Assembly (NCBI GenBank): GCA_035560935.1
Contig: DATMYQ010000274.1
Coordinates: 1-36,320 of the forward strand
Direction of reading: 5' to 3'
DNA: 36,320 nt
Source of the DNA: DATMYQ01 sp035560935
GTDB lineage: Bacteria; Bacillota; Negativicutes; Sporomusales; Sporomusaceae
Each line of letters opens with the position of its first letter. The stretch's first letter is position 1. Under the pieces are notes generated by a model. That model saw nothing but the letters and a program-made list of their open reading frames with translations. It made no database searches and was not told the origin of the DNA. Of this stretch, positions 7,214-15,482 are shown piece after piece. The translations under genes were made by a program, and so were the position numbers.

Positions 7214-9262
7214 CTAGAAGCTGGTCTGCCAGGACAGGCTATAGGTGGTTCCCGGCATAGGATAACCAGCGGTTTCCTGATAGTCTTTGTTAAACAGATT
7301 ATTTACCGCCAGCGATATCGTGTTGTTTTTATACTGCCAGGAAAATCCTAAATCAGTAATAACATAACCCCCCAGAGTTTCTCCGCTGCTGACTTTTCCG
7401 CTCAGGTAGCGTACATCCAACGCCGCACGGAAATTCTTGCCATCCTGGTAACGCAGACCGGTATTGAAAGTATGACGGGGAATACTGGTCAGGCTGGTTC
7501 CTCCCGGATCCATATTATCGCCGCTTTTGGAACCTACCTGGTTGGTATAGGAGGATACCAACGTCATCCGTTTCGACAATACGTAATCAGTAGATACTTC
7601 AATCCCTTTAATTTTCGCATTTCCAATATTATACGTAGGAGGATATCCTTTGCTCCCAGGAGGAGAATACGTATTAATATAGTTATCAATATCGTTATAA
7701 TACGCGGTGATCCGCCAACCAAAACGGTCCGTGGCTTGTTTTTTCCAGCCCAGTTCATAGGAAACTCCATGTTCCGGCTCCAGAACTCCCATCGCCTGCT
7801 GCCACTGCGCCTGAGTGGTGAAACCGAGCGCAGCGGCGCCCAGACGGGGATTGCTGCCCACCGACCAATCAAAATAATTGCCGCTCCAGCGATAATAGTC
7901 CGAAGCTGTGGGCGGGCGAAAAACGCCGCTGACGCTGCTATAAACCGATTCTTTTTCACTGATTTTGCGGGTAACGCTCAGCTTGGGACTGAGCCAGTTC
8001 GTGGTATCGCTACGGGGTTTTTGGGCTAACGAAGTATCATAAACTGCCATATCCAGTTTATGTTGATCAAATCGCAATCCTAAACCCACCGTCACGTTCG
8101 GCCGCCATTGCCAGTTGTCCTGAATAAATACGCCGATTTGCTTTGTCTGAAGATCGGACTGAGAAGAAATCAAGTCATAATCCATCTTTTTATACTGCAT
8201 TCCGTAGATTGTTTTATGATCACCATGTTCCCATATCCGCTGCCAGCCAATGCCTGAGGTGTCCAAATTGGATTCCCAGCTTTTCGATAGAGTGCTGATT
8301 AACGCCGTCCGCACCCATTCATCACGAAACTGCGTATTTTGAAATAAGTTAACGCTAGTGGCACCGTCCGTATAATTCAGCGAATAGTTATTTCCCCGCC
8401 AAAAACGGTAACTCCCTTCGATCCAAGGTGAAGCTGGCTTGCCGTAAGTCGGGGCGACCGGTACGGTCGGATAATCCGGATCATATCCTTTGGTTCCGGG
8501 GATATTGCCGACAATCGTTCCTTCCTTACGTTCTATATGTGTCCAAGCAAAAGCCAAACGCTGCGTATCGCTCATTTTATAGTTGAAGTTTATACTTAAA
8601 TCTTTGCCATCGCTCCAGTTATTTTTATAGAAACCATCACTTTCCTGTTTATTGGCGTTTAATGTCCAGGAAAAGCGACCACTGTCACTGCTGCCTCGAT
8701 TTGTCAACGAAGCTTTTTTAGTTTCATAACTACCATAACTAAATTTGAGATCGGTTTCTGTTTTACCCGGTTCCTCCTGTGTAATAATATTTACCACGCC
8801 GCCCCAGGAACCGCCGTAAAGAGCGGAGCTGGCCCCCCGGGTAATCTCAATTTTTTTGACATTGTTGAGGGGAATCATATCCCATTCCAGCCCTCGCCCT
8901 CGCATCAAGCCACCCTGGTTTTCCAACACATTCCCGTTGATCATGACCAGGAATCGGTCATTGCTAAGTCCCCGCATCGTCACCTGAGTTCCGGCTTGAG
9001 GACTGGACTGAACTGTAAACCCGGCGATATCCCGTAGCAAGTCGGTAATGCTGTTGATCTGTCCGGCGTCTATTTTGTCTTTAACATTAATGGATATTTT
9101 TTTCTGCGCTTCATTTTCCTTATCGCCTTTACCGATTACATACACGGTTTCCAGGTTATAATCCTGGCCTGTTGTCTCCGCAGCCGCCCAAACCGGCGAG
9201 GTGGCTAGACAGGCCAGGATCGCCAACCCGACCGCAGCCCTCATTTTTTTGCGTTTTCTCAT
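7214..9262 (-). CDS. TonB-dependent outer-membrane receptor (copy 1)
   Basis: This 682-residue protein has a signal peptide (charged MRKRKKMR, hydrophobic core, AWA-type cleavage near residue 27). A TonB-box-like ETVYVIGK follows, then a plug domain (ITDLLRDIAGFTVQSS, MRGLSNDRFLVMINGN, ALYGGSWGGVVNIITQ), then a long 22-strand-type barrel ending in phenylalanine (SLSWQTSF). It actively imports a scarce ligand across the outer membrane using TonB/ExbB/ExbD, none of which are in the window. AAGGGG eight bases upstream supports the start. It is the last gene after the exported FmdE protein and a methyltransferase. It resembles the receptor at 11622-13658 in several barrel stretches, for example a YYRWSGNYFDW tract against YYWWSQNYNTA there, suggesting duplicated receptors for related ligands. 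Confidence 0.95.
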   Translation of the reverse strand: MRKRKKMRAAVGLAILACLATSPVWAAAETTGQDYNLETVYVIGKGDKENEAQKKISINVKDKIDAGQINSITDLLRDIAGFTVQSSPQAGTQVTMRGLSNDRFLVMINGNVLENQGGLMRGRGLEWDMIPLNNVKKIEITRGASSALYGGSWGGVVNIITQEEPGKTETDLKFSYGSYETKKASLTNRGSSDSGRFSWTLNANKQESDGFYKNNWSDGKDLSINFNYKMSDTQRLAFAWTHIERKEGTIVGNIPGTKGYDPDYPTVPVAPTYGKPASPWIEGSYRFWRGNNYSLNYTDGATSVNLFQNTQFRDEWVRTALISTLSKSWESNLDTSGIGWQRIWEHGDHKTIYGMQYKKMDYDLISSQSDLQTKQIGVFIQDNWQWRPNVTVGLGLRFDQHKLDMAVYDTSLAQKPRSDTTNWLSPKLSVTRKISEKESVYSSVSGVFRPPTASDYYRWSGNYFDWSVGSNPRLGAAALGFTTQAQWQQAMGVLEPEHGVSYELGWKKQATDRFGWRITAYYNDIDNYINTYSPPGSKGYPPTYNIGNAKIKGIEVSTDYVLSKRMTLVSSYTNQVGSKSGDNMDPGGTSLTSIPRHTFNTGLRYQDGKNFRAALDVRYLSGKVSSGETLGGYVITDLGFSWQYKNNTISLAVNNLFNKDYQETAGYPMPGTTYSLSWQTSF

Positions 9263-9292
9263 CCTTGATGCCCCTTCCCATCCCTGATATAG

Positions 9293-10393
9293 TTACGGTT
9301 GCAATAGTTTCAGCTTCTCCAGTGGATTAACCCCTGCTTTTGCATAATCTTCAGGCCTTTCCCCGTTGGCCAGTTCAAAAGTTTTAATCGTGCTGACAAA
9401 TATTTCCGGTTGATCATAGTAATACTGATATACGCTATTCATTTTCAAGCGGCGTTCCCAGGGGAATCCCTCTTTGCCTTCAAAGCCGGCGAGTTTTGTT
9501 CCGGCATTAAAATCAAAGGCCAATACTCGACCTTCGCCACGTTTTTCTTTTTCATTCCAACGAATAAAAATCCCGGCCATATTCTTGGCTTCCGGAATCA
9601 GTTTCGCCTTCATCTCCCCGCTGACCGGAATGACCGCCATACCGGATTTTCCCGGTGTTGTGTTCAATAGGGTCTGTAATGCATCATCCTTGCACCAATG
9701 AGGCGAGGCGATGATGTAGTATCTTTCGTCGACACTGGCAAGCGGCATTTCTTTGACCAGATAATTCACGATAAAATAACCGCTGTTCACGCCCGGACAT
9801 AGATGGTCGTGGTACAGGGCCGCTTTCAAAAAATCCTGTGGAGCTCCCTGGACCGCCGCATTGCAGAAGCCGGCAATGGCGAACTCTTTACCGTTAAAGA
9901 TTTTCTCCTTGACCTTTTCGTTCCAAACAGAAGGATAAGCTAACAACTCTTCCATGCCAATATTGGCGCTGGTCATTTTCGAAAACAGATTTTTCTGCCT
10001 CGCATTCTCATCCGATTTTTGCCACGTTGCTGCCCTGTTCACTTCAATATAAGCGCATTTGCCACTTTTTTTATCAAAAAACGCAAACCATAACGCGTTT
10101 TCCCGCGAGCTATGCACTTCCAGAAGATTATTGCGACCTTCCGTACAACCGGTTGCTTCCGTCAACCCATCCAAACACGGCGCCGTGCTTTGTCCATTGC
10201 ACACCGCATAACCTGCATTGGTCAAAACAATCAGTTCCGCTGGCTTTTCACCGATTAAGCGCCAGGCTTCCACTGCCGCAGAACGGGAAACTCCCGTCCA
10301 GAAGGAATAGGAATCCTGCGCCGGCGCTGCAAAAGCAACACTGTACAACAGGCAAAACACACTCAATAACACCATCATTTTCCCTTTAATCAT
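9293..10393 (-). CDS. exported FmdE-like protein with two FmdE-type halves
   Basis: This 366-residue protein has an N-terminal signal peptide (MIKGKMMVLLSVFCLLYSVAF, cleavage near AFA-AP), so it should act outside the cytoplasmic membrane. The C-terminal half has the FmdE signature HDHLCPG at 195-201 and a matching second block HWCKDDALQTLLNTTPGKSG at about 232-251. The N-terminal half contains a weaker copy of the second block (CLDGLTEATGCTEGRNNL, about 73-90), suggesting tandem or internally duplicated FmdE folds. Neighbours are a methyltransferase (16 bp upstream) and a TonB receptor (30 bp downstream). A periplasmic metal-binding or ligand-handling role between receptor and inner-membrane importer fits the context but is inference. 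Confidence 0.85.
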   Translation of the reverse strand: MIKGKMMVLLSVFCLLYSVAFAAPAQDSYSFWTGVSRSAAVEAWRLIGEKPAELIVLTNAGYAVCNGQSTAPCLDGLTEATGCTEGRNNLLEVHSSRENALWFAFFDKKSGKCAYIEVNRAATWQKSDENARQKNLFSKMTSANIGMEELLAYPSVWNEKVKEKIFNGKEFAIAGFCNAAVQGAPQDFLKAALYHDHLCPGVNSGYFIVNYLVKEMPLASVDERYYIIASPHWCKDDALQTLLNTTPGKSGMAVIPVSGEMKAKLIPEAKNMAGIFIRWNEKEKRGEGRVLAFDFNAGTKLAGFEGKEGFPWERRLKMNSVYQYYYDQPEIFVSTIKTFELANGERPEDYAKAGVNPLEKLKLLQP

Positions 10394-10409
10394 GCCTTGC
10401 TCTCCCCCC

Positions 10410-11012
10410 TTATTCCGTTACCATCGCCTTGATAAAATACCGGTCGTCCCGGTCAATCACTTCTCCAACCGCATATCCGGACTGCCGCAGCCAGGCAGCG
10501 ACAATCGTTGCCGGCGGCAAACGGTCTTCCGCCACCTCTTTGTATTTTCCGTGAATGCCATTCACCTGGGCCCGGGAAATATCATGCATAATGACCAACA
10601 CGCCATCAGCTTTCAAATGCCGCCTCATCTGCACCAAAAATCCCGGTTTGTCTTTCATATGCGGGAAAAAATTCAGACAGACCACCTTGTCATAGAGTTC
10701 CGCCACCGGCATTTCCATAATATCGCCAACGCAAAAACTGATATTCCCGAAATGGCGATATTTCGCCCGGGCGCGCTCCAGCATATTCGGCGAAAAATCC
10801 ACGGCGGTAATTTTCCCGTAGGTTCCCACAAATTGGCGGATATACGGCAGCAATACTCCGGTGCCGCTGCCCACGTCCAGCACGCTTTCCCCGCTGCACA
10901 AACCGATGACTTCGATTAATTCCCGCAGTTTCCGTTCATTTTTTTCACGGGTTTCATCCCAGCTGTCCGCCAGTTTATCAAAAAAAACACTTTCAGCTGC
11001 TTGCACACTCAT
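10410..11012 (-). CDS. class I SAM-dependent methyltransferase (UbiE/Methyltransf_11 type)
   Basis: This 200-residue soluble protein is a single Rossmann methyltransferase domain. SAM motif I is SVLDVGSGTGVLLPYI (residues 43-58), motif II is ITAVDFSPNMLERAR, and there is a post-motif VVCLNFFPHMKD. AAAGGAG precedes the ATG. Its first 20 bases overlap the 3' end of the ECF S gene, so the two are probably translationally coupled, and the exported FmdE gene follows after 16 bp. The acceptor substrate is not evident. It is the second methyltransferase in the locus and belongs to a different subfamily from the one at 6020, so the two are not recent duplicates. Confidence 0.85.
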   Translation of the reverse strand: MSVQAAESVFFDKLADSWDETREKNERKLRELIEVIGLCSGESVLDVGSGTGVLLPYIRQFVGTYGKITAVDFSPNMLERARAKYRHFGNISFCVGDIMEMPVAELYDKVVCLNFFPHMKDKPGFLVQMRRHLKADGVLVIMHDISRAQVNGIHGKYKEVAEDRLPPATIVAAWLRQSGYAVGEVIDRDDRYFIKAMVTE

Positions 11013-11532
11013 CCGGCTCCTTTCTCAATCCCGATATTTTTTCCAGTTTGCTGGCCAATAGCGGCAAAAATAACAATTGAATAAAAACACCCGGAACTCC
11101 GGTCACCAACGCGGTAACAACATAAACTTCCGGCTTTATCGGCAATTGCAGCGTCATCGACAATAACCAAACCGCCGCTCCCGCCGCCAGGCGTCCCGCC
11201 GTCATTGCCCCAACCAAGGCCAACCAGTGCGCTAGGTAATGCCGCCGACGCAAATAACCGGCCACCGCGCCATACGTCATAAGCTCCACGGTCATTATCG
11301 GCAAAACCGGCCACAGGGGCGGCATGCCGGTAAGCAAGCAGCTGATGAACGGCGACACCAGGCCAGTCAGAAAACCGGTCCTGGTTCCCATGATCAGCCC
11401 CGCCAGTAAAACAGGAATGTGCATGGGTAAAAACACCGAACCGGCAACGCCGAGCCAATGAAAAAATATTGGCAAAACTACCGCTATGGCCACAAATAAT
11501 CCGTCGAAAACGATATGATTGGCTCTACGCAT
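10993..11532 (-). CDS. ECF transporter substrate-binding (S) subunit, stand-alone
   Basis: This 179-residue protein has about six membrane spans. The family text PMHIPVLLAGLIMGTRTG and SPFISCLLTGMPP is typical of ECF S components. It binds a vitamin-like or metal ligand and is driven by a shared ATPase/T module. No T or A gene adjoins it; the nearest set is at 24787-27320 in the next operon upstream. GGAG nine bases before the ATG at 11532 supports the start. Sandwiched between a TonB receptor gene and a methyltransferase gene, it probably moves the same ligand across the inner membrane. The ligand cannot be assigned from the sequence. Confidence 0.87.
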   Translation of the reverse strand: MRRANHIVFDGLFVAIAVVLPIFFHWLGVAGSVFLPMHIPVLLAGLIMGTRTGFLTGLVSPFISCLLTGMPPLWPVLPIMTVELMTYGAVAGYLRRRHYLAHWLALVGAMTAGRLAAGAAVWLLSMTLQLPIKPEVYVVTALVTGVPGVFIQLLFLPLLASKLEKISGLRKEPDECASS

Positions 11533-11569
11533 CCCCGAAAGCTCCTTTACATTTTATTGCCAAGCAGTG

Positions 11570-11601
11570 CGCTGACGCCAAAGAATCCAGGGTCGTCAGC
11601 G
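11570..11601 (-). promoter_or_regulatory. hairpin between TonB receptor and ECF S genes
   Basis: CGCTGACG (11570-11577) is the exact reverse complement of CGTCAGCG (11594-11601), giving an eight-pair stem with a 16-base loop. On the minus strand no T-run follows, so it is not a standard terminator for the receptor gene. It could stabilise or process the mRNA between the two genes. On the + strand a short T4 lies a few bases beyond it. Confidence 0.45.
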
Positions 11602-11621
11602 TACTGTTTTCTGTCGCGGCA

Positions 11622-13658
11622 TCAGATTTTTTGAATCAGGCTGACATAGTACGCGCGGCCCGGCAAGGGATAATTGATTTGTTCCACATATTTTTTGTCA
11701 AAGAGGTTATCAATATAAAAACTAAGAGTCCTTTCCTTGCCCATTTCACGGGTGATGGACAAATTGTGCACGGTATAACCGCCAATATCGGTCGCCGTGT
11801 TGTTATATAGCGCTTTTTGCGAGCTGACCGCATTAATGGTGTAGCGAATCTGCCAGGGTTTGGCGTCATATTCATAAGCCAGCGCCACTTTATGCCTCGG
11901 TCGATAATCCAATTCCCCCATTAAGCCGGCGTCATTGCGGCTGGCGCCGACTTTCGCCGTATGCTGGTTGGTGTAGTTCAGGCTTAATTTATGATGCGCA
12001 TCCATTTTATAAATATTTTCCCATTCCGCACCCCAGACTTTTACCTGATCCACGTTGTAGCAATAATAGGGATAGGAATGCTGAAAGTTTATATAGTCCT
12101 TGATATCCTGGTAGAAAAAAGTCACTTTCGAAGTGTATTTCGGACTGAAGCGATGTTCGACACCCACTTCATACCCCATTCCCTGTTCTGGTTTCAACGC
12201 CTGGCGGTAACCCGGATTACTGCCCATTCCGGTGCTGGCGGTGTTGTAGTTCTGGGACCACCAGTAGTATTCCGCCATGGAAGGCGCTCGCCACAAATGA
12301 TTAATGGAGAAAAATGTGGCGGTTGCGGCATTATTGCGGAAAGTAAAGCTCAGCTTCGGCGACAACGCGCTTTCCCTGGTATCGCGCATGGCTGATCCCC
12401 GGGCATCATCCGGGCTGCCAGCAAAATGGTCATAGCGCAGCCCCAAATAGGCCGACCAGCGTTTGTCAATTTTCCAGTTGTCATCGACATAAAGTCCCCA
12501 AAGATCTACCTTCTGCGAAGGGTAGAGATCGCTGGAGCCGGCGGGACGCACATCATACCAGCCGTAGCCATAGCGCAGCCGTTTGTACTCAGCTCCATAA
12601 CCGTAGGTATGATTTCCCGCAGAATATTGACCGGAAATTCCCAAACTGTCAGAAGTGTCGCTGATAACGGTCCGGTCCAGCACTACCGAGGTTCCCGCCG
12701 CGTTATAGTTTACTTCCCGACGTTTTTCGTTATTTTTCCAATAATCCACGCGCCAGAATCCATGATCTGTTTTATGCCGGAAAGACAGATCATAGTACGT
12801 ATTGTATTTTTTCCAGTAGGATCCCGGATTTGGTGTCGTCATCGGACCTCCCGGCGAAAGCGTTTCGCCGTCGCTGACGGGATAGGACGGATCATAATCT
12901 GCGGTTCCCGGGATATTGGCCCGGATAAAGCCTCGGCGGCTGTCAGTGTGGCTGATGCCGAAGGTCAGCTCATCTTTCTGCGTAAAATCATATTGCAGCC
13001 GCAGTCCGAGCTGCTCCGATTCATAATCATTGTTCTTTAAAAAAGCGTCAGTTTCCGTTTTACCTCCAGTGATGTTAAAATGCAATTTCCCCGCGTTGCC
13101 GCCGTATTGAAACTGATAGTCCCGCCGCCCCTGACTGCCGGTGACTAAATTGATCTGCCCGCCGTTGTCGCCACTATCCTTAGTGATAATGTTGATGACA
13201 CCGCCCAGGGTATTGCCGTGGGCCGCCGACTGGCCGCCCTTGATGATCTGAATTTTCTCCACCGTGTTCAGGGCAATGGTGGTCCAGTCAATGTATTGAC
13301 CTCCCATAACGCCGGCGGAATTAATCTGCCGGCCATTTAACAGTACCGTATATCGCCGCGCGTCAAACCCCCGCAGCTTTACCGTACCATCCTGGTTGTC
13401 ACCCGCCACCGCCCGCTGCTGAATATCAATCCCCGCCGACTGGCGGAGCAGCTCCGGGATGGTGGAAGCCTTGCCGGGACTGACAACTTTTACGTTAATC
13501 GTCGATTCCTGAGGATTGCTTTTTTCACTTTCCGCCTGGACCACAATTTCCTCCAACTGATACGTCGGGGTTTCCTGGGCCAGCGCCGGATTTCCGGCGA
13601 ACAGCCAGCCGCCGCACAAAACAGCGGCCATGATCCTCTTTCTGATTTTTCTCTGCAT
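11622..13658 (-). CDS. TonB-dependent outer-membrane receptor (copy 2)
   Basis: This 678-residue protein has a signal peptide (MQRKIRKRIMAAVLCGG, ending near ALAQ) and a TonB box region LEEIVVQAE. The plug has TIPELLRQSAGIDIQQ, VKLRGFDARRYTVLLNGR and AHGNTLGGVINIITK. The beta barrel ends YYVSLIQKI. I chose the ATG at 13658 because AAGGAGG lies just upstream and the signal peptide starts there; an open frame extending to 13814 would run through a terminator hairpin. It leads the operon with the ECF S subunit, methyltransferase and exported FmdE. It resembles the receptor at 7214-9262 in extracellular-loop-like stretches (IPGTADYDPSYP here, IPGTKGYDPDYP there), suggesting similar ligands. Confidence 0.95.
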   Translation of the reverse strand: MQRKIRKRIMAAVLCGGWLFAGNPALAQETPTYQLEEIVVQAESEKSNPQESTINVKVVSPGKASTIPELLRQSAGIDIQQRAVAGDNQDGTVKLRGFDARRYTVLLNGRQINSAGVMGGQYIDWTTIALNTVEKIQIIKGGQSAAHGNTLGGVINIITKDSGDNGGQINLVTGSQGRRDYQFQYGGNAGKLHFNITGGKTETDAFLKNNDYESEQLGLRLQYDFTQKDELTFGISHTDSRRGFIRANIPGTADYDPSYPVSDGETLSPGGPMTTPNPGSYWKKYNTYYDLSFRHKTDHGFWRVDYWKNNEKRREVNYNAAGTSVVLDRTVISDTSDSLGISGQYSAGNHTYGYGAEYKRLRYGYGWYDVRPAGSSDLYPSQKVDLWGLYVDDNWKIDKRWSAYLGLRYDHFAGSPDDARGSAMRDTRESALSPKLSFTFRNNAATATFFSINHLWRAPSMAEYYWWSQNYNTASTGMGSNPGYRQALKPEQGMGYEVGVEHRFSPKYTSKVTFFYQDIKDYINFQHSYPYYCYNVDQVKVWGAEWENIYKMDAHHKLSLNYTNQHTAKVGASRNDAGLMGELDYRPRHKVALAYEYDAKPWQIRYTINAVSSQKALYNNTATDIGGYTVHNLSITREMGKERTLSFYIDNLFDKKYVEQINYPLPGRAYYVSLIQKI

Positions 13659-13678
13659 TTCTTCTCCTCCTTGAGCAT

Positions 13679-13696
13679 GTTCCGCGATAACGGAAC
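13679..13696 (-). promoter_or_regulatory. small hairpin just upstream of the receptor ribosome binding site
   Basis: GTTCCG (13679-13684) pairs with CGGAAC (13691-13696) around a six-base loop, about 10 bases before the AAGGAGG of the receptor gene. It could affect translation initiation or mRNA stability. No promoter of good quality was found between here and the terminator at 13766-13805. Confidence 0.35.
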
Positions 13697-13765
13697 TATT
13701 TCCATAAATCAACTGGTTTGCGCGTTCTACCCCGGCCCCCCTTCCTTCCTGCGAGCGAAAATAAA

Positions 13766-13805
13766 AAGCCTGAAATGGGGGCTCTCCGGCTCCCGTTTCA
13801 GGCTT
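13766..13805 (-). terminator. intrinsic terminator after the chelatase/ABC-2 operon
   Basis: A stem of about 14 pairs (AAGCCTGAAA at 13766-13775 with TTTCAGGCTT at 13796-13805, extended by GGG/CCC) is followed on the minus strand by TTTTTATTTT. It lies 75 bases after the ABC-2 permease stop and 108 bases before the next receptor gene. It therefore ends the upstream operon, or could act as a conditional terminator for the receptor operon. The other strand has a weaker T-run several bases away. Confidence 0.8.
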
Positions 13806-13843
13806 CTTGCCCAATTTTTTATATGTGAAATTCTTTCATCGCA

Positions 13844-13855
13844 GTATCTCGATAC
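13844..13855. promoter_or_regulatory. dyad that may be an operator
   Basis: GTATCTCGATAC is a near-perfect short dyad (GTATC / GATAC) between the ABC-2 permease stop and the terminator. It could be a regulator site for the receptor gene downstream, but no clear promoter boxes flank it and a 12-base dyad can occur by chance. Confidence 0.2.
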
Positions 13856-13880
13856 GTGACGGAAGCGTCGGCCCCCGGTT

Positions 13881-14624
13881 TCAATCCCGCACTGTTTTCA
13901 TCGTTGCCATTCCGGCCAGCGCAAACGTCCCCGTGTAAAAGATCAGCACACCCAATGAAATCCAGGGAACACCGCCGCCGCTGCCAATACTTCGCAAACA
14001 GTAAGTAGCATGCGTCAACGGCATGATTTCAATGAGAATTTGCACAATATAAGGCAGCTTTTCCAAGGAAAAAAAGGTTGCGCACAAAAAGGACATCGGC
14101 AGCAGTACATAAGTAGTGAAGTTTCCCATTGCCTCATGGGTTTCCGTCAGCATACCCGCCACCAAGCCCAACGCCGCAAACAGCAGGCAAGTCAGCGCCA
14201 GCGCCAATAAAAACCAGACATCCACCAAAAACCGCGCGCCGAACATATAGGCGATCAAAAAGATCACCGAACAGGAAATCAGTCCCCGCAAACTTCCCGC
14301 CAGAATTTTACCCGCCACAAAAGACCCCATATCCATTGGAGCGATCAAATATTCCTCCAATGTCTTATGATACAGACGGCTCATATTGAGCGGCGAACCC
14401 ACCGCACTGAAGCTGATGTTCATGGCGTTCATCGCCATGATTCCGGGAACGATAAAATCGAGATAGCTGCCTCCGGCGACACTGCCACCCCGTCCCACTC
14501 CCCAGCCAAAGGCCACCAGATACAGGATGGGACTGATCATCCGGGAGAGAACGAACTTAATTAATTTACGATCCAGCACCAACCAATCCCGCCAAAAAAC
14601 CGTGGCCACATCTTGCAGATTCAT
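13881..14624 (-). CDS. ABC-2 type transporter permease
   Basis: This 247-residue inner-membrane protein has about six hydrophobic spans and the ABC-2 pattern VPGIMAMNAMNISFSA, LYHKTLEEYLIAPMD and a late LPMSFLCATFFSLEKLPYIV. ABC-2 permeases usually export small molecules, lipids or polymers. I placed the start at 14624: the ATG overlaps the ATPase stop by one base (TAATG), and the upstream part of the longer open frame is an antisense-like reading of the ATPase gene. With the adjacent ATPase it forms an exporter co-transcribed with the chelatase subunits. Efflux of demetallated tetrapyrrole, excess metal complex or a secreted metallophore are possibilities, all inference. Confidence 0.88.
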   Translation of the reverse strand: MNLQDVATVFWRDWLVLDRKLIKFVLSRMISPILYLVAFGWGVGRGGSVAGGSYLDFIVPGIMAMNAMNISFSAVGSPLNMSRLYHKTLEEYLIAPMDMGSFVAGKILAGSLRGLISCSVIFLIAYMFGARFLVDVWFLLALALTCLLFAALGLVAGMLTETHEAMGNFTTYVLLPMSFLCATFFSLEKLPYIVQILIEIMPLTHATYCLRSIGSGGGVPWISLGVLIFYTGTFALAGMATMKTVRD

Positions 14625-15463
14625 TACCCCGCCACCTTTCTGCCGGTCAGCTCCACAAACACATCCTCCAAATTGGAGCGTCGCAACGTGACGTTGGCAG
14701 TCAGCGAAGCGGCAAACTCGGCGGCAGCTTGCCGGCTCGGCCAAAAGCGGTACTGGGTACTGCCACTCTCGCTCCATTCCACCACGAACTCGCCCAGTCG
14801 TTGGCATAAGGCGGCGGGAGTGTTCAATGCGATCAACCGACCTTTTTCCAAAATAGCCACCCGCCGGCAAAGGTTTTCCGCCTCCTCGATATAATGGGTC
14901 GTTAACAGCACCGTCAATCCCTCATCATTTAGCCGTCGAATCAGATCCCAGATTTTTCGCCTCACCTGGGGGTCCAAGCCTACCGTGGGTTCGTCAAGAA
15001 ACAGCACCTGAGGACGGTGCAGAAGGGCCCGGGCGATCATCAGCCGGCGCTTCATACCGCCGGAAAAGGTATTGACCATATCATCACGGCGGTCTGCCAA
15101 TTCCACATACTCCAGCATTTCCTCCACCCGCCGATGTCTTTCCGGCAGCGGAATATGATGCAAACGTCCGTGTAACTCCAGATTTTCCGCCGCTGTCAAA
15201 TCAATATCCAGGTTTAAATGCTGGGGAACTACGCCAATCAGCGCCTTTATGGCCAGTTCCTCCTTCGGGGACCGCCGGCCGCCGATGGTGATTTGGCCGC
15301 AGCTGGCCCGGGTCAGCATGGTCAAAATGCGTATAGTGGTTGTTTTACCGGCGCCGTTGGGTCCTAACAGTCCAAAGGTCTCTCCTTTGGCGATATGAAG
15401 ATTCAACCCGTCCACCACCGTCCGTTCACCAAACCGTTTAACCAGTCCTTCCATCTTTATCAT
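14624..15463 (-). CDS. ABC-2 type transporter ATPase
   Basis: This 279-residue ATPase has Walker A GPNGAGKTT, a Q-loop region (GVVPQHLNLD), signature FSGGMKRRL and Walker B LFLDEPTVGLDP, the arrangement of the drug/DrrA-type exporter ATPases. The C-terminal about 60 residues after the H-loop (LTTHY) are a regulatory extension typical of that group. I took the ATG at 15463. The ribosome site is weak, but the longer open frame upstream runs through the ChlI gene, which stops at 15483, only 19 bases before this start. Tight packing with ChlI and the permease marks one operon. Confidence 0.9.
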   Translation of the reverse strand: MIKMEGLVKRFGERTVVDGLNLHIAKGETFGLLGPNGAGKTTTIRILTMLTRASCGQITIGGRRSPKEELAIKALIGVVPQHLNLDIDLTAAENLELHGRLHHIPLPERHRRVEEMLEYVELADRRDDMVNTFSGGMKRRLMIARALLHRPQVLFLDEPTVGLDPQVRRKIWDLIRRLNDEGLTVLLTTHYIEEAENLCRRVAILEKGRLIALNTPAALCQRLGEFVVEWSESGSTQYRFWPSRQAAAEFAASLTANVTLRRSNLEDVFVELTGRKVAG

Positions 15464-15482
15464 ATCTTTAATTCCGCCTGCC

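Noticed and set aside
13659..13814. N-terminal extension of TonB receptor copy 2 to the ATG at 13814
   Set aside because: It would be translated across the terminator hairpin and ends just before a proper ribosome site and signal peptide at 13658.
13870..13890. tRNA T-arm-like stretch with TTTCAATCC
   Set aside because: No other tRNA arms flank it, and it overlaps the end of the ABC-2 permease gene.
14625..14870. Longer ABC-2 permease starting at 14870
   Set aside because: The extra 82 residues are an alternative-frame reading of the ATPase gene, and the TAATG start at 14624 gives a normal ABC-2 N terminus.
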